Shown here in pieces: positions 1 through 6,840 of a DNA stretch of 64,000 nt. Position 1 is the first letter of the stretch. Every line of letters begins with the position of its first letter. The notes below the pieces were generated by a model. The model saw nothing but the letters and a program-made list of their open reading frames with translations. It had not been told where the DNA came from and did no database searches. The DNA comes from a bacterium UBP14_UBA6098 (lineage in GTDB: Bacteria > UBP14 > UBA6098), in contig DIWU01000030.1 in NCBI GenBank assembly GCA_002428525.1, forward strand, positions 62,001 to 126,000, in the 5' to 3' direction. The position numbers and the translations under genes were made by a program.

Positions 1-468
1 CTCTCGAACAGCTATCACATCAGCTCCGCGAGCTACTCTATCAGCGGAAGCCAAAAGAGCGGCTTCGCGCTGGTGATGGAGAACCTCGCCCTTTTCGAGG
101 ATCGCCAGAATGCAGTGCCCTTCTATGAGGACGCCGAGGAGCGGATGTTTGACCTTGTCAAGCAGATTTGGAACACGCACAGCGGCTCGCTTCCGGCCTC
201 GCATCCCTTCGCGGGAAAGGTCTTCAGCCCGGCAACGCGCCTCTCCGTGACTATCCACGAAGCAAGACTCCCCCAGTCCGCCTCCGATGAGGCCGACGAA
301 TGGAAGTTCCTTATCGAAAACGGCATGGCAACGCCCATCGATTATATGATGATACGTTTTCAGATGACGCGCGAAGAGGCCGAGGCGAAATTCCGCGAGA
401 ACCTGCAATGGCGCGAGGCAATCGCTTCGACACAAAACATTGACAAATCTCAGGAGGAGACCGAATGA
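1..468 (+). CDS. Phage portal protein, C-terminal part (partial)
   Basis: The frame is open from base 1, so this is the 3' end of a longer gene cut by the window edge; the GTG/ATG codons near 73-78 are internal. The visible part (about 155 residues) contains SGFALVMEN followed by an acidic, helical region, a pattern seen in the C-terminal crown of phage portal proteins (a SGxAL segment and then a long helix). A portal forms the dodecameric channel through which DNA enters the capsid. The call rests mainly on position: the next genes are a scaffold-like protein and a major capsid protein, the usual portal-scaffold-capsid order. Its stop overlaps the next start (ATGA). The terminase would be expected upstream of the window. 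Family assignment is inferred. Confidence 0.6.
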   Translation, partial: LSNSYHISSASYSISGSQKSGFALVMENLALFEDRQNAVPFYEDAEERMFDLVKQIWNTHSGSLPASHPFAGKVFSPATRLSVTIHEARLPQSASDEADEWKFLIENGMATPIDYMMIRFQMTREEAEAKFRENLQWREAIASTQNIDKSQEETE

Positions 469-959
469 ACGAAGCCTTCGACACCCAAGATGACGATCAG
501 ATAATCGACCAGCTTGCGGCCAATCCGCAGGACATCGCAAAGCTACTCGCCGCTAAGCGCAAGGCCAATGCCGAGGCCAAGCTCTTCCGCGAGCGCCTCG
601 AGACCGCCGAGGAGGCCCTCAAAGAACGCGAAACCCTCTCCTCTGAAGTCGAGCGGCTTCGCGCGCGCGGCCTTCGCGACGCCTTCTTCATCGAGGCCCT
701 GCAAGAGCGAATCAAGCCCAACCGCCTCGAAGCCGCCTTCAAGATCGCGGATTTAGACCTCACCGCGGAGGATCCCGCCACCACTGCCAAGGCCGCCCTC
801 GGAAGGCTCAAGGAGGGCTTCCCCGAACTCTTCGCCGAGACGCCCCCGCCACCGGAGGTTGACAACGCGGGCTTCTCCCGCGCAAAGCCCGATCCGCTTA
901 CCGCCGCAAAGGCCTCCGGAAACACGATGGCCATGCTGAAGGCCCTTCGCTCGCAGTAA
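465..959 (+). CDS. Phage capsid scaffolding-like protein
   Basis: A 164-residue acidic protein. Residues about 25-75 form a charged coiled coil (runs of Ala/Glu/Arg/Lys with Leu spacing), followed by a helical segment and a proline-rich linker (ETPPPPEVD), ending in a short basic tail (MLKALRSQ). This layout, a coiled coil plus a C-terminal capsid-binding helix, is typical of phage scaffolding proteins (GP20 / DUF4355-like), which template procapsid assembly and leave before packaging. It starts in a 4-base overlap with the portal gene and lies directly upstream of the major capsid gene, where scaffold genes normally sit. No protease motif is visible. The fold is inferred; the coiled coil and synteny are seen directly. 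Confidence 0.65.
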   Translation: MNEAFDTQDDDQIIDQLAANPQDIAKLLAAKRKANAEAKLFRERLETAEEALKERETLSSEVERLRARGLRDAFFIEALQERIKPNRLEAAFKIADLDLTAEDPATTAKAALGRLKEGFPELFAETPPPPEVDNAGFSRAKPDPLTAAKASGNTMAMLKALRSQ

Positions 960-977
960 AACTACCCGCCCTCCCGT

Positions 978-1114
978 GGCGTCGGGATTTCTGCGCTCTC
1001 GGGAAAGCTCGCTTTCCCCGAGAGCCCAGAAATCGCCGGCCGGCCGGGCAAAAACACCGTTAATTCGGACATCGCCGCTCCGGCCGGACGGCCCGCGCAT
1101 GCGCGGCCGACGCC
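978..1114. repeat. Cloverleaf-like palindromic repeat, copy A (upstream of capsid gene)
   Basis: An intergenic element between the scaffold gene and the capsid ribosome binding site. The outer stem is GGCGTCGG (978-985) with CCGACGCC (1107-1114). Inside are a hairpin of about 23 bp (986-1008 with 1011-1034, two-base loop), a CCGGCCGG stem (within 1036-1047, pairing with 1080-1087) with a loop of about 32 nt, and a short hairpin around the 12-base palindrome CGCGCATGCGCG (1094-1105). The left outer arm is the most degenerate of the four copies (CCCGTGGCGTC instead of GGGGGCGTC). The element reads in the opposite sense to the copies at 15626 and 28892. It has no T-run and is not a classical terminator. 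Confidence 0.8.
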
Positions 1115-1158
1115 CCCGGAAAGCGCCGTTCAACTAAAAAACCAACCGAAAGGAACAA

Positions 1159-2292
1159 ATGAACACATCATACGACTTCGCGAACCTCAAGCGCGACCTT
1201 GGGGAAACCTTCGAGACGCTGTCAAAGGGCAGACACAACCTATTGTCGGTCATCCCGATTGTCGGGCAGGCCAAGAACTACAAGCACGAGTGGCTCGAGG
1301 ATGTCATCGAGCCGACTATCGACGCCCTCGACGGCGCGGTCCTCGACACTGACCTTACTATCGATGTTGACAACGGCTCGAAGTTCGCGGTGGGCGACAT
1401 CCTCGCCTTCGACGGCTATGACGAGGTCGTCCGCGTGACGGCAATCACCGACGACGCTCTGACGGTCTCCCGCGCCTATGGCGGCACCTCGGCGGTCGGC
1501 ATGGCCGATGACACCGTCGTCCGCGTCGTTTCGCGCCCCCGTTCGGAGGGAAGCGATCCGGGCTTCGACGCCGTAGCCGAGCCCTCGAGCGAGTTCAACT
1601 TCACGCAGATTTTCGACCGGACGGCCAAGGTCTCGAAGTCCGCTGTAGCGGCCGAGCACCTCGCGATCGACGATCTCGTCGATTTCCATGTCAAGCACCA
1701 CCTCGAGCTACTTCAGATCGAGATGAACGCCGCGGCGATCTACGGCCGCCGCTACGCCAACACCTCCGACGCCTCGATTCCGCGGACAATGGGCGGCATC
1801 CTCTACTTCCTCGATCAGGCCGGCGGGAATGTCATCGACAATTCCGCCGCGGCGCTTTCCGCCGAGGACCTGAACGACCTCATCGAGATGATCGCCGCAG
1901 ATGGCGGCAGGCCGGACCTTCTCGTCTGCAACACGATTCAGGCGCGCGCTATCTCGGCCTTCAATGCCGAGTCCGGCTCGGCGCCCATTGTCAGAACCAC
2001 TTGGTCGGATGAGCGCACCGGCGGCGCGGTTTACGAGTTCGTCGGCGACCTGCCGCTCGGCATGGTCGAACGAATCGTCGTCGATACCGCCTTCCCGCAG
2101 GACAAGATCGCCCTGCTCGACTCGTCGAAGCTCGCACTCGTGCCGCTCCGCGGGCGCGCCTTCCGCGACCTGCCCGCGACGCCCTCCGAGGCCTCGGACT
2201 ACATCGCCCGCAGGATTATCGGCGAATACACCCTCGAGGTCAGAAACGCCGCCTTCGCGCACGGCCTCCTCAAGAACCTCGCTGTGAGCTAA
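1159..2292 (+). CDS. Major capsid protein, SU10 family (DUF5309-like)
   Basis: A 377-residue protein with the layout of SU10/DUF5309 major capsid proteins, which have an HK97 fold. The N-terminal arm carries a GxxxNLLSVIPxxG-type segment (about residues 24-38), then the E-loop strand region. A small beta insertion (about residues 60-125, with VDNGSKFAVGDIL and VVRVTAI) resembles the domain characteristic of this family. A helical P-domain follows (VDDLVDFHVKHHLELLQIEMN), then an A-domain with a TMGGILYFL strand. The start follows a good AAAGGA ribosome binding site. It builds the icosahedral shell together with the upstream scaffold. It is the only gene here framed on both sides by the palindromic repeats (978-1114 and 2303-2445), which may matter for its high expression. 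Confidence 0.8.
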   Translation: MNTSYDFANLKRDLGETFETLSKGRHNLLSVIPIVGQAKNYKHEWLEDVIEPTIDALDGAVLDTDLTIDVDNGSKFAVGDILAFDGYDEVVRVTAITDDALTVSRAYGGTSAVGMADDTVVRVVSRPRSEGSDPGFDAVAEPSSEFNFTQIFDRTAKVSKSAVAAEHLAIDDLVDFHVKHHLELLQIEMNAAAIYGRRYANTSDASIPRTMGGILYFLDQAGGNVIDNSAAALSAEDLNDLIEMIAADGGRPDLLVCNTIQARAISAFNAESGSAPIVRTTWSDERTGGAVYEFVGDLPLGMVERIVVDTAFPQDKIALLDSSKLALVPLRGRAFRDLPATPSEASDYIARRIIGEYTLEVRNAAFAHGLLKNLAVS

Positions 2293-2302
2293 GACTCCCC
2301 CC

Positions 2303-2445
2303 GGGGGCGTCGGGATTCCTGCGCTCTCGGGAAAGCGAGCTTTTCCGAGAGCGCAGAAATCGCCGGCCGGCCGGGCGAAAATCTCGCTCGATTCGGCCAT
2401 CTCTGCTCCGGCCGGACGGCCCGCGCATGCGCGGCCGACGCCCCC
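2303..2445. repeat. Cloverleaf-like palindromic repeat, copy B (downstream of capsid gene)
   Basis: Closely related to copy A. The outer stem GGGGGCGTCGG (2303-2313) pairs over 11 bp with CCGACGCCCCC (2435-2445). Inside are a hairpin of about 22 bp (2314-2336 with 2340-2361, GAG loop), a CCGGCCGG stem (2363-2374 with 2408-2415) with a loop of about 33 nt, and the short hairpin around CGCGCATGCGCG. Relative to copy A the long hairpin has changes on one strand that leave G-T/A-C wobble-type positions, and the loop of the central arm is largely different, so loops drift faster than stems. It lies between the capsid stop codon and the next ribosome binding site. Confidence 0.82.
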
Positions 2446-2484
2446 TTGGCGTTCAACCGAAAAACACTTTGAATGGAGAAAAAA

Positions 2485-2856
2485 ATGGACTGGGAGAACT
2501 CGGTTTTATTTGACATCAACGATTTGTATGACTTCGAGCCGGAGGTTTTGGAGTCGCTCGACCGCATCGACCGGCGCACAGCAGTTCGCGGGGTTTTGGC
2601 CTCGCGGATTCGCAGGGCCTACAGCGGCCTCGGCGCGACGGACATTCTATCGCGGATAAAGAACCCCGAAGTTTTGCGCGAACCTTCGATTTTCCTCAAC
2701 CTCTCGCTGGTTTTCAACGCCAATTCCACAATCGGCGGGATTTACGCGCAGAAGGCCTCGGACTATTCGGAGCGTTTCGAGGCCTCGATTCGCTCGGCGC
2801 TCGCCCTTCTCGAATTCGAGGGGCTGGAGAAGACCGGCGTCTTGATTGTCCGCTAA
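2485..2856 (+). CDS. Phage-block protein of unknown function (possible head-tail connector)
   Basis: A 123-residue protein. I place the start at the ATG preceded by GGAG at 6-base spacing; an ATG 12 bases upstream overlaps that ribosome binding site and is less likely. The sequence is helical (EVLESLDRIDRRTA, then FEASIRSALALLEFE) and ends in a beta strand (TGVLIVR). Its position right after the capsid gene and its size match head-tail adaptor or head-completion proteins, but no family motif is recognised. The ribosome binding site lies immediately after repeat copy B. It is probably co-transcribed with the following gene, whose ribosome binding site begins about 10 bases after this stop. Function is inferred from context only. 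Confidence 0.6.
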   Translation: MDWENSVLFDINDLYDFEPEVLESLDRIDRRTAVRGVLASRIRRAYSGLGATDILSRIKNPEVLREPSIFLNLSLVFNANSTIGGIYAQKASDYSERFEASIRSALALLEFEGLEKTGVLIVR

Positions 2857-2878
2857 CCCTTATTCAGAAAGGATTCCT

Positions 2879-3340
2879 ATGGAAAAATTGAATATCGACC
2901 GCGCTTTGGACGAGATTATATCCGGCTTCGGCGCACTCGACGACAGGAATAACAAGCTCGTCCAATCCTCGATTCGCGGATTTCGCCGTATGAGGGACAT
3001 CGCCGTCTCGGAATACCCGATCGCTATGACCGGCCTCGTTTCGGCGGAAATTGGCCCGCAGGAGCATTTCTGCGAAGCGCTATCGGTTTTCCTGACCCGT
3101 GGTCGCGAGGCCGCCGAAAATTCGGCAAACCTCCGCGCCGCCCTTGTAGATCGCCTCTCCGAGGGTTGGGCGGATTTCGACATAACAAACATCGTCATCG
3201 GCGAGCTGTTCCCCGGTTTCACAGAGTCGGCCGAATCGGACGCCCTGCCCGAGGGGGCCTATCTCGCCTCATGGCTCGGAATCGAGCGGCCGATAGAGGG
3301 CTTTTATTTGGCATTCAACATCGCGCTGGACGCGGAATAG
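2879..3340 (+). CDS. Phage-block protein of unknown function
   Basis: A 153-residue protein. The start at MEKLNI is chosen because AAAGGA precedes this ATG, whereas an upstream in-frame start lies inside the previous gene and lacks a site. The N-terminal third is helical and charged (IDRALDEIISGFGALDD). The middle contains YPIAMTGLVSAEIGPQEHFCEALSVFL, and the C-terminus is hydrophobic and aromatic (YLASWLGIERPIEGFYLAF). The placement would suit a head-closure or tail-terminator protein, but I recognise no family. It lies 9 bases before the next gene and appears to belong to the same late transcript. Base composition is still GC-rich, like the capsid genes and unlike the genes from about 3950 on. 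Confidence 0.6.
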   Translation: MEKLNIDRALDEIISGFGALDDRNNKLVQSSIRGFRRMRDIAVSEYPIAMTGLVSAEIGPQEHFCEALSVFLTRGREAAENSANLRAALVDRLSEGWADFDITNIVIGELFPGFTESAESDALPEGAYLASWLGIERPIEGFYLAFNIALDAE

Positions 3341-3349
3341 GAGATCAAA

Positions 3350-3658
3350 GTGAAATATTCCATATTAGTCTTCATGCTCGCGATCTCGCTCGTGGCATTT
3401 TGGGTCGAGATTCCCGCCGATTCGGCGCGCACACTCTCCGCCCCCGACTCGACAGGCACCTTCCCGATCGACTCGACAGCCGTTTTCGTTTCCGATACCT
3501 CGCTGAACGGACTTGTCCGCCCCGCGGTAATTATCTCTTTCTCGAAAGGCATCCCGTATCTGCTCCAAGAACTGGGCTATTGCGCGCCTCCGGACTCTTC
3601 GCGCCGCTTTTTCGCCCTTTGCTCGGAGGCCGAAAGGTGGTTCCAATGGCAAGAATAA
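3350..3658 (+). CDS. Small protein with N-terminal signal peptide or anchor, unknown function
   Basis: A 102-residue protein starting at GTG, 6 bases after GGAG. Residues 1-18 (MKYSILVFMLAISLVAF) are a basic-hydrophobic segment typical of a Sec signal peptide or membrane anchor. The next part is Ser/Thr/Asp/Pro-rich (residues 24-50), suggesting an extracytoplasmic linker, and the end is short and aromatic (AERWFQWQE). Its 3' end overlaps the beginning of the next gene by 13 bases. The size and N-terminal anchor could also suit a spanin or lysis accessory protein, but no lipobox is present and I cannot assign it. It is the first of three consecutive genes in this block whose products begin with exported-type sequences. 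Confidence 0.55.
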   Translation: MKYSILVFMLAISLVAFWVEIPADSARTLSAPDSTGTFPIDSTAVFVSDTSLNGLVRPAVIISFSKGIPYLLQELGYCAPPDSSRRFFALCSEAERWFQWQE

Positions 3659-4908
3659 TCGCACTGCTCTTAATTGTCGCTTCCTGTTTTTCAGCGACAT
3701 ACTGGATTCATTCATCTCTCGGAAACGACGCGTGGCCGGGCACTTCGCCGGATTCGGCCTTCGCGAGCCTCGGCGCCGCCACCGCCTTAATGACACAATG
3801 CGATTTCGCCTTCGCTTGCGGTTCGTTCAACGAATCCCTTACGCTCTCGAATAACAAGCACGAGGGTTGCACGTTCGCCGCATGGCCGGACAGCGCTGAC
3901 TGGCTCATCGACGGCGATTCACTTCGCACTTGCGCCATTGTCGGCGATTATTGCGGCCAACCCAATGAATTAGCCGTATCTTTTTACAATTTAATTGCAG
4001 TATATCCTGCCAATTATAGCATTATGTTAGGTGAATCCAGTTCCGGCTTCTTCAAGAATTGCTCTATAACCTCATACTCAGCCGGAATCTATACGAATCA
4101 TTCACAACTGGTGATGGATTCTTGTTCCGTTTATGCTGAAACATATTGCATCTTCTTGAATGGAAATCTGGCAACAATAACCAATTCATCATTGACATCT
4201 GTTTCCGATTATTGCATCAAGGAAACTAACAACCCCTCGACACTGATCTCGACCGGAAATATCTTCCAAGGTTACGGCGGAATATACTGCTACAACGGCC
4301 TCGCCGCGAGGCATTACAGCGATATCTTCAGAGTTTCCACTCGAGCGATCTATGCCTATCGTAATTCACCTCAATACTTCGAACTTGTCAAATGCCTCTT
4401 CGTTGGCGGTGAATTCGGCCTCAGTTCGACCTATTACAACGCCACTCAACCCTTCTTCTCCATTGTCAACTGTTGCTTCGATTCTATTGATAATGCCCTC
4501 AGCTTCGTCGGACTTCGGGGAGCTGTAAATATAATCAATACTATTTTCATAAATTGTAACAAGGCGATCGATTCACCGGATCTCATCAATGCCGCTGGCC
4601 TCGTCATCCATTCATGTGGCACAGATACAACAGGCCTCAAGCAAACGATATCCTACCATAGCTTCGACCCCGAACTCGATTTTATGAAGATCGCTCGATC
4701 GGATAGCTGTAAATATATCGGAGTGAGTTCCGCCTTCGGTCTCGATGCACCTGTTTACGACGATCTCGGTCATACCTTCTTCGATTCCGCCGGACAAACC
4801 GCAATAGGCTGGAGAAGCCCATATTCCGTGTATCTGTGGAGTTGCCCCGACATCCCTTCAAATCAAAACAAATGGGGGATCAATTCCCCCGGAAAGAGAA
4901 TTAAATGA
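3646..4908 (+). CDS. Secreted right-handed beta-helix (pectate-lyase-like) protein
   Basis: A 420-residue protein. The start is the ATG of MARIIALLL, preceded by AAAGGTGG; the frame is open far upstream but that part overlaps real genes. Residues 1-17 are a signal peptide ending near CFSATY. A segment with SLGNDAWPGTSPDSAFASLGAA matches the opening of many secreted right-handed parallel beta-helix proteins. From about residue 85 there are 20-25-residue coils rich in Asn, Ser, Cys and aromatics (SGFFKNCSITSYSAG, VMDSCSVYAETYCIFL, TNSSLTSVSDYCI). In phages such folds serve as tail spikes, but phage spikes normally lack Sec signals, so this could be a cargo gene. The coding DNA becomes visibly AT-richer from about 3950. 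Catalytic residues cannot be assigned. Confidence 0.7.
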   Translation: MARIIALLLIVASCFSATYWIHSSLGNDAWPGTSPDSAFASLGAATALMTQCDFAFACGSFNESLTLSNNKHEGCTFAAWPDSADWLIDGDSLRTCAIVGDYCGQPNELAVSFYNLIAVYPANYSIMLGESSSGFFKNCSITSYSAGIYTNHSQLVMDSCSVYAETYCIFLNGNLATITNSSLTSVSDYCIKETNNPSTLISTGNIFQGYGGIYCYNGLAARHYSDIFRVSTRAIYAYRNSPQYFELVKCLFVGGEFGLSSTYYNATQPFFSIVNCCFDSIDNALSFVGLRGAVNIINTIFINCNKAIDSPDLINAAGLVIHSCGTDTTGLKQTISYHSFDPELDFMKIARSDSCKYIGVSSAFGLDAPVYDDLGHTFFDSAGQTAIGWRSPYSVYLWSCPDIPSNQNKWGINSPGKRIK

Positions 4909-5666
4909 AATATTTAGTTTTTTTACTGTTTTTCGTTGCGGCAGTCTTCGGATTTATATATCCAATAACTGTCGATCTCGTGGGGTCTGATGGGCGAACT
5001 GTCGCGGCCGATTCAGCCTTCTGCACAGTCCTCGCAAATAGCGAAACACTCCTCACGCCGACCCGTATGTCATCTGTCGCTCGATCGACTACCATCGACT
5101 TCGATTTTCCCGAAACCTTGTGGTTCGCAACAGCGATCATTTCCGCTTTCTGGGAGGATACGCTTTTCGATACTGTAGCATTTACTATACCATCAGCCAC
5201 AAACCCCTTTATGTTGACATCCATGCTATCCAATACACTCTCGGAAGCCCATGGTTCCGGTTTATGGCAATCTAAAGCAATACTCCCATTCTTGTTGACA
5301 ATGGAAGAGAATGAGATTGTTGCTACGTTATCAGGGAGTTCCTCAAGGCCTATCTCTGTAATCAGAGGTGATAGTAAATGTGTGGATATTTATCTTGTCG
5401 ATTCTTCAGGCGAAGCCATTGATATTACCGGTGCATCTGCCGTCTTCACAGTAAAGCAACGAGCAAGCGATATTACTGCGTATATCGTTGACACGCTCGA
5501 ACTCATAGAGCCGGCAGAGGGTTTTCTCCGACTCGATCTAAATCCGCTACAAACATCGATCGTTCCTCAGAGCTATTCGGCAGATATTCAACTTTCTTTC
5601 CCAGATAGCTCAATTGCAACGGTTTGGCAAAATCGTTTCATTGTCCAATGGGATGTAACCCGCTAA
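4905..5666 (+). CDS. Exported protein with BppU-like baseplate Ig domain
   Basis: A 253-residue protein beginning in an ATGA overlap with the beta-helix gene. Residues 1-17 form a signal peptide or hydrophobic anchor (MKYLVFLLFFVAAVFGF). The C-terminal 110 residues contain the pattern IRGDSKCVDIYLVDSSG, IDITGASAVFTVK, then SYSADIQLSFPDSS and a final FIVQWDVTR, which resembles the N-terminal domain of phage baseplate upper proteins (BppU-type Ig-like fold: RGD, then DLTGAxVxFTV, then YxxDIQL, then DVT). The N-terminal half is not recognised. A signal peptide in front of a baseplate-type domain is unusual. It is probably coupled to the beta-helix gene and may form a complex with its product. 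Confidence 0.58.
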   Translation: MKYLVFLLFFVAAVFGFIYPITVDLVGSDGRTVAADSAFCTVLANSETLLTPTRMSSVARSTTIDFDFPETLWFATAIISAFWEDTLFDTVAFTIPSATNPFMLTSMLSNTLSEAHGSGLWQSKAILPFLLTMEENEIVATLSGSSSRPISVIRGDSKCVDIYLVDSSGEAIDITGASAVFTVKQRASDITAYIVDTLELIEPAEGFLRLDLNPLQTSIVPQSYSADIQLSFPDSSIATVWQNRFIVQWDVTR

Positions 5667-5681
5667 CAAACAGGATTGATC

Positions 5682-5918
5682 ATGTCCGACGAATATCGCA
5701 ATATCTTTTGGAAACTCGCGCCAATCGCCCTTTCCGTCTTTCTCGCACTAATCGGAATCGTCTGGGGAATGACATACGCCGAACTTCATTCACGAGTTAA
5801 CCGTATGGACGACATAATCTTAACACAAAAGGAGGCTATTGTTCGCATCGAAGCAAAACTCGATATAATCCTCGAAAGCAATGTCAACCGAAAGGAATTA
5901 CAATGCAAAACGTATTAA
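5682..5918 (+). CDS. Small membrane protein with coiled coil, holin-like
   Basis: A 78-residue protein. The start at ATG 5682 follows AGGA at 6 bases. Residues 10-31 are a single hydrophobic segment (APIALSVFLALIGIVWGMTYA), followed by an amphipathic coiled coil (HSRVNRMDDIILTQKEAIVRIEAK). One transmembrane segment and a cytoplasmic coiled coil is the layout of several small phage holin or holin-associated families (XhlA-like). It directly precedes another holin-like gene, with a 16-base overlap, and then a peptidoglycan hydrolase, so a lysis cassette is the natural reading. The exact family is uncertain. Confidence 0.6.
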   Translation: MSDEYRNIFWKLAPIALSVFLALIGIVWGMTYAELHSRVNRMDDIILTQKEAIVRIEAKLDIILESNVNRKELQCKTY

Positions 5919-6238
5919 CAGCAATCTTAATTAAGGCAATTATACCACTAATTCTCGTCGGAATTGGTTTTTTAGCCGCCAAGTATCTAAAGCCATGGCT
6001 CAACCAAAACTCCGATCGAATGATCCGCGCGAACGAGATAGCACTTATCGCCGACAGAATCACCGACGAGTTTCTTCTGCTCGCACCGAGTGCCCACTGG
6101 AGCGAATGGATCGATGAGGCTGTCGATCGCTTGATCCTCGCCTGCGGCCTCACCGATGCCGACGAGGCCTCGGCATTAGCACATCGAGAGATAGCTAGCC
6201 AGATTATGAAGAAAAACCTTGCAGGAATTGCAAAATAG
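5903..6238 (+). CDS. Phage holin, LL-H-like
   Basis: A 111-residue protein with one N-terminal transmembrane helix (about residues 8-27, IKAIIPLILVGIGFLAAKYL), followed by a soluble helical domain. The C-terminal part has the spacing seen in LL-H-type holins: a helix over residues 40-60, then WIDEAVDRLILACGLTDADEA and a final helix. Its start has a good AAAGGA site located inside the previous gene. Its TAG stop overlaps the GTG start of the transglycosylase gene by one base. In the family, oligomers permeabilise the inner membrane so that the endolysin reaches peptidoglycan. Assignment rests on topology and gene order; homology is moderate at best. Confidence 0.6.
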   Translation: MQNVLTAILIKAIIPLILVGIGFLAAKYLKPWLNQNSDRMIRANEIALIADRITDEFLLLAPSAHWSEWIDEAVDRLILACGLTDADEASALAHREIASQIMKKNLAGIAK

Positions 6239-6840
6239 TGCAGTTGCGACAATACTACAATATTGGCGCTTATTATATCATGAAAATAATAGAATATTTG
6301 GATGATTTCAAATATGCAACTGCAAATCTATGGCCAAAACAGGTTGAGAAAGATGAAAACTTCTTTATCTGGTTCGTCGCTCAAGCTATGGCTGAAAGCT
6401 CTCTCAACCCTCACGCGGTCTCGAGGGTAGGCGCTTGCGGACTGATGCAGATCATGCCGAAAACATGGCACGATATTCGCCTCTATCTGCCGTATCTTAA
6501 CGAAGATATCTTCGATCCGGCCTCGAATATCGAGGGTGGAATCTGGTATGTTCGCTGGTGCTTCGACCGTTTTCAGTTCGTGCGTGACTTTAATGATAGG
6601 TTTAAAATCGCGCTGTCGTCCTACAACTGTGGGCCTTCGCGGATTCGCAGGTTGTTAGAGCCGTTTGACAATCCAACCTATTTAGCGCTCGAACCCCAGC
6701 TCCCTCGCGAGACCTCGTTTTATATCGAGCGAATAGTTAAATTCCACGATGTATTGCTTAACAATATCAAGCTCGAAATCGAGAATGAAATCAGTCCCGA
6801 AGCAGGCTCTCGGCCGTCTGAGCGACATTCTGCGCAGTGA
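6238..6840 (+). CDS. Lytic transglycosylase, SLT domain (phage endolysin-like)
   Basis: A soluble murein lytic transglycosylase of the Slt/MltC type. The catalytic Glu is in QAMAESSLNPHAVS (about residue 54), followed by the GACGLMQIMPKTW motif, IEGGIWYVRW, and the SYNCGPSRI version of the AYNAGPG motif. It cleaves the MurNAc-GlcNAc bond to give 1,6-anhydro products. No signal peptide is visible, consistent with holin-dependent release. The GTG start at 6238 is coupled to the holin stop; an ATG at 6280 is an alternative and neither has a strong site. The last 17 codons lie antisense to the end of transketolase and carry no SLT sequence, suggesting read-through past an insertion junction near 6790. 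Confidence 0.88.
   Translation: MQLRQYYNIGAYYIMKIIEYLDDFKYATANLWPKQVEKDENFFIWFVAQAMAESSLNPHAVSRVGACGLMQIMPKTWHDIRLYLPYLNEDIFDPASNIEGGIWYVRWCFDRFQFVRDFNDRFKIALSSYNCGPSRIRRLLEPFDNPTYLALEPQLPRETSFYIERIVKFHDVLLNNIKLEIENEISPEAGSRPSERHSAQ

Noticed and set aside
978..2445. Repeat copies A and B as prophage attachment sites
   Set aside because: They lie inside the block around the capsid gene, not at its ends, and further family members occur in host DNA far away.
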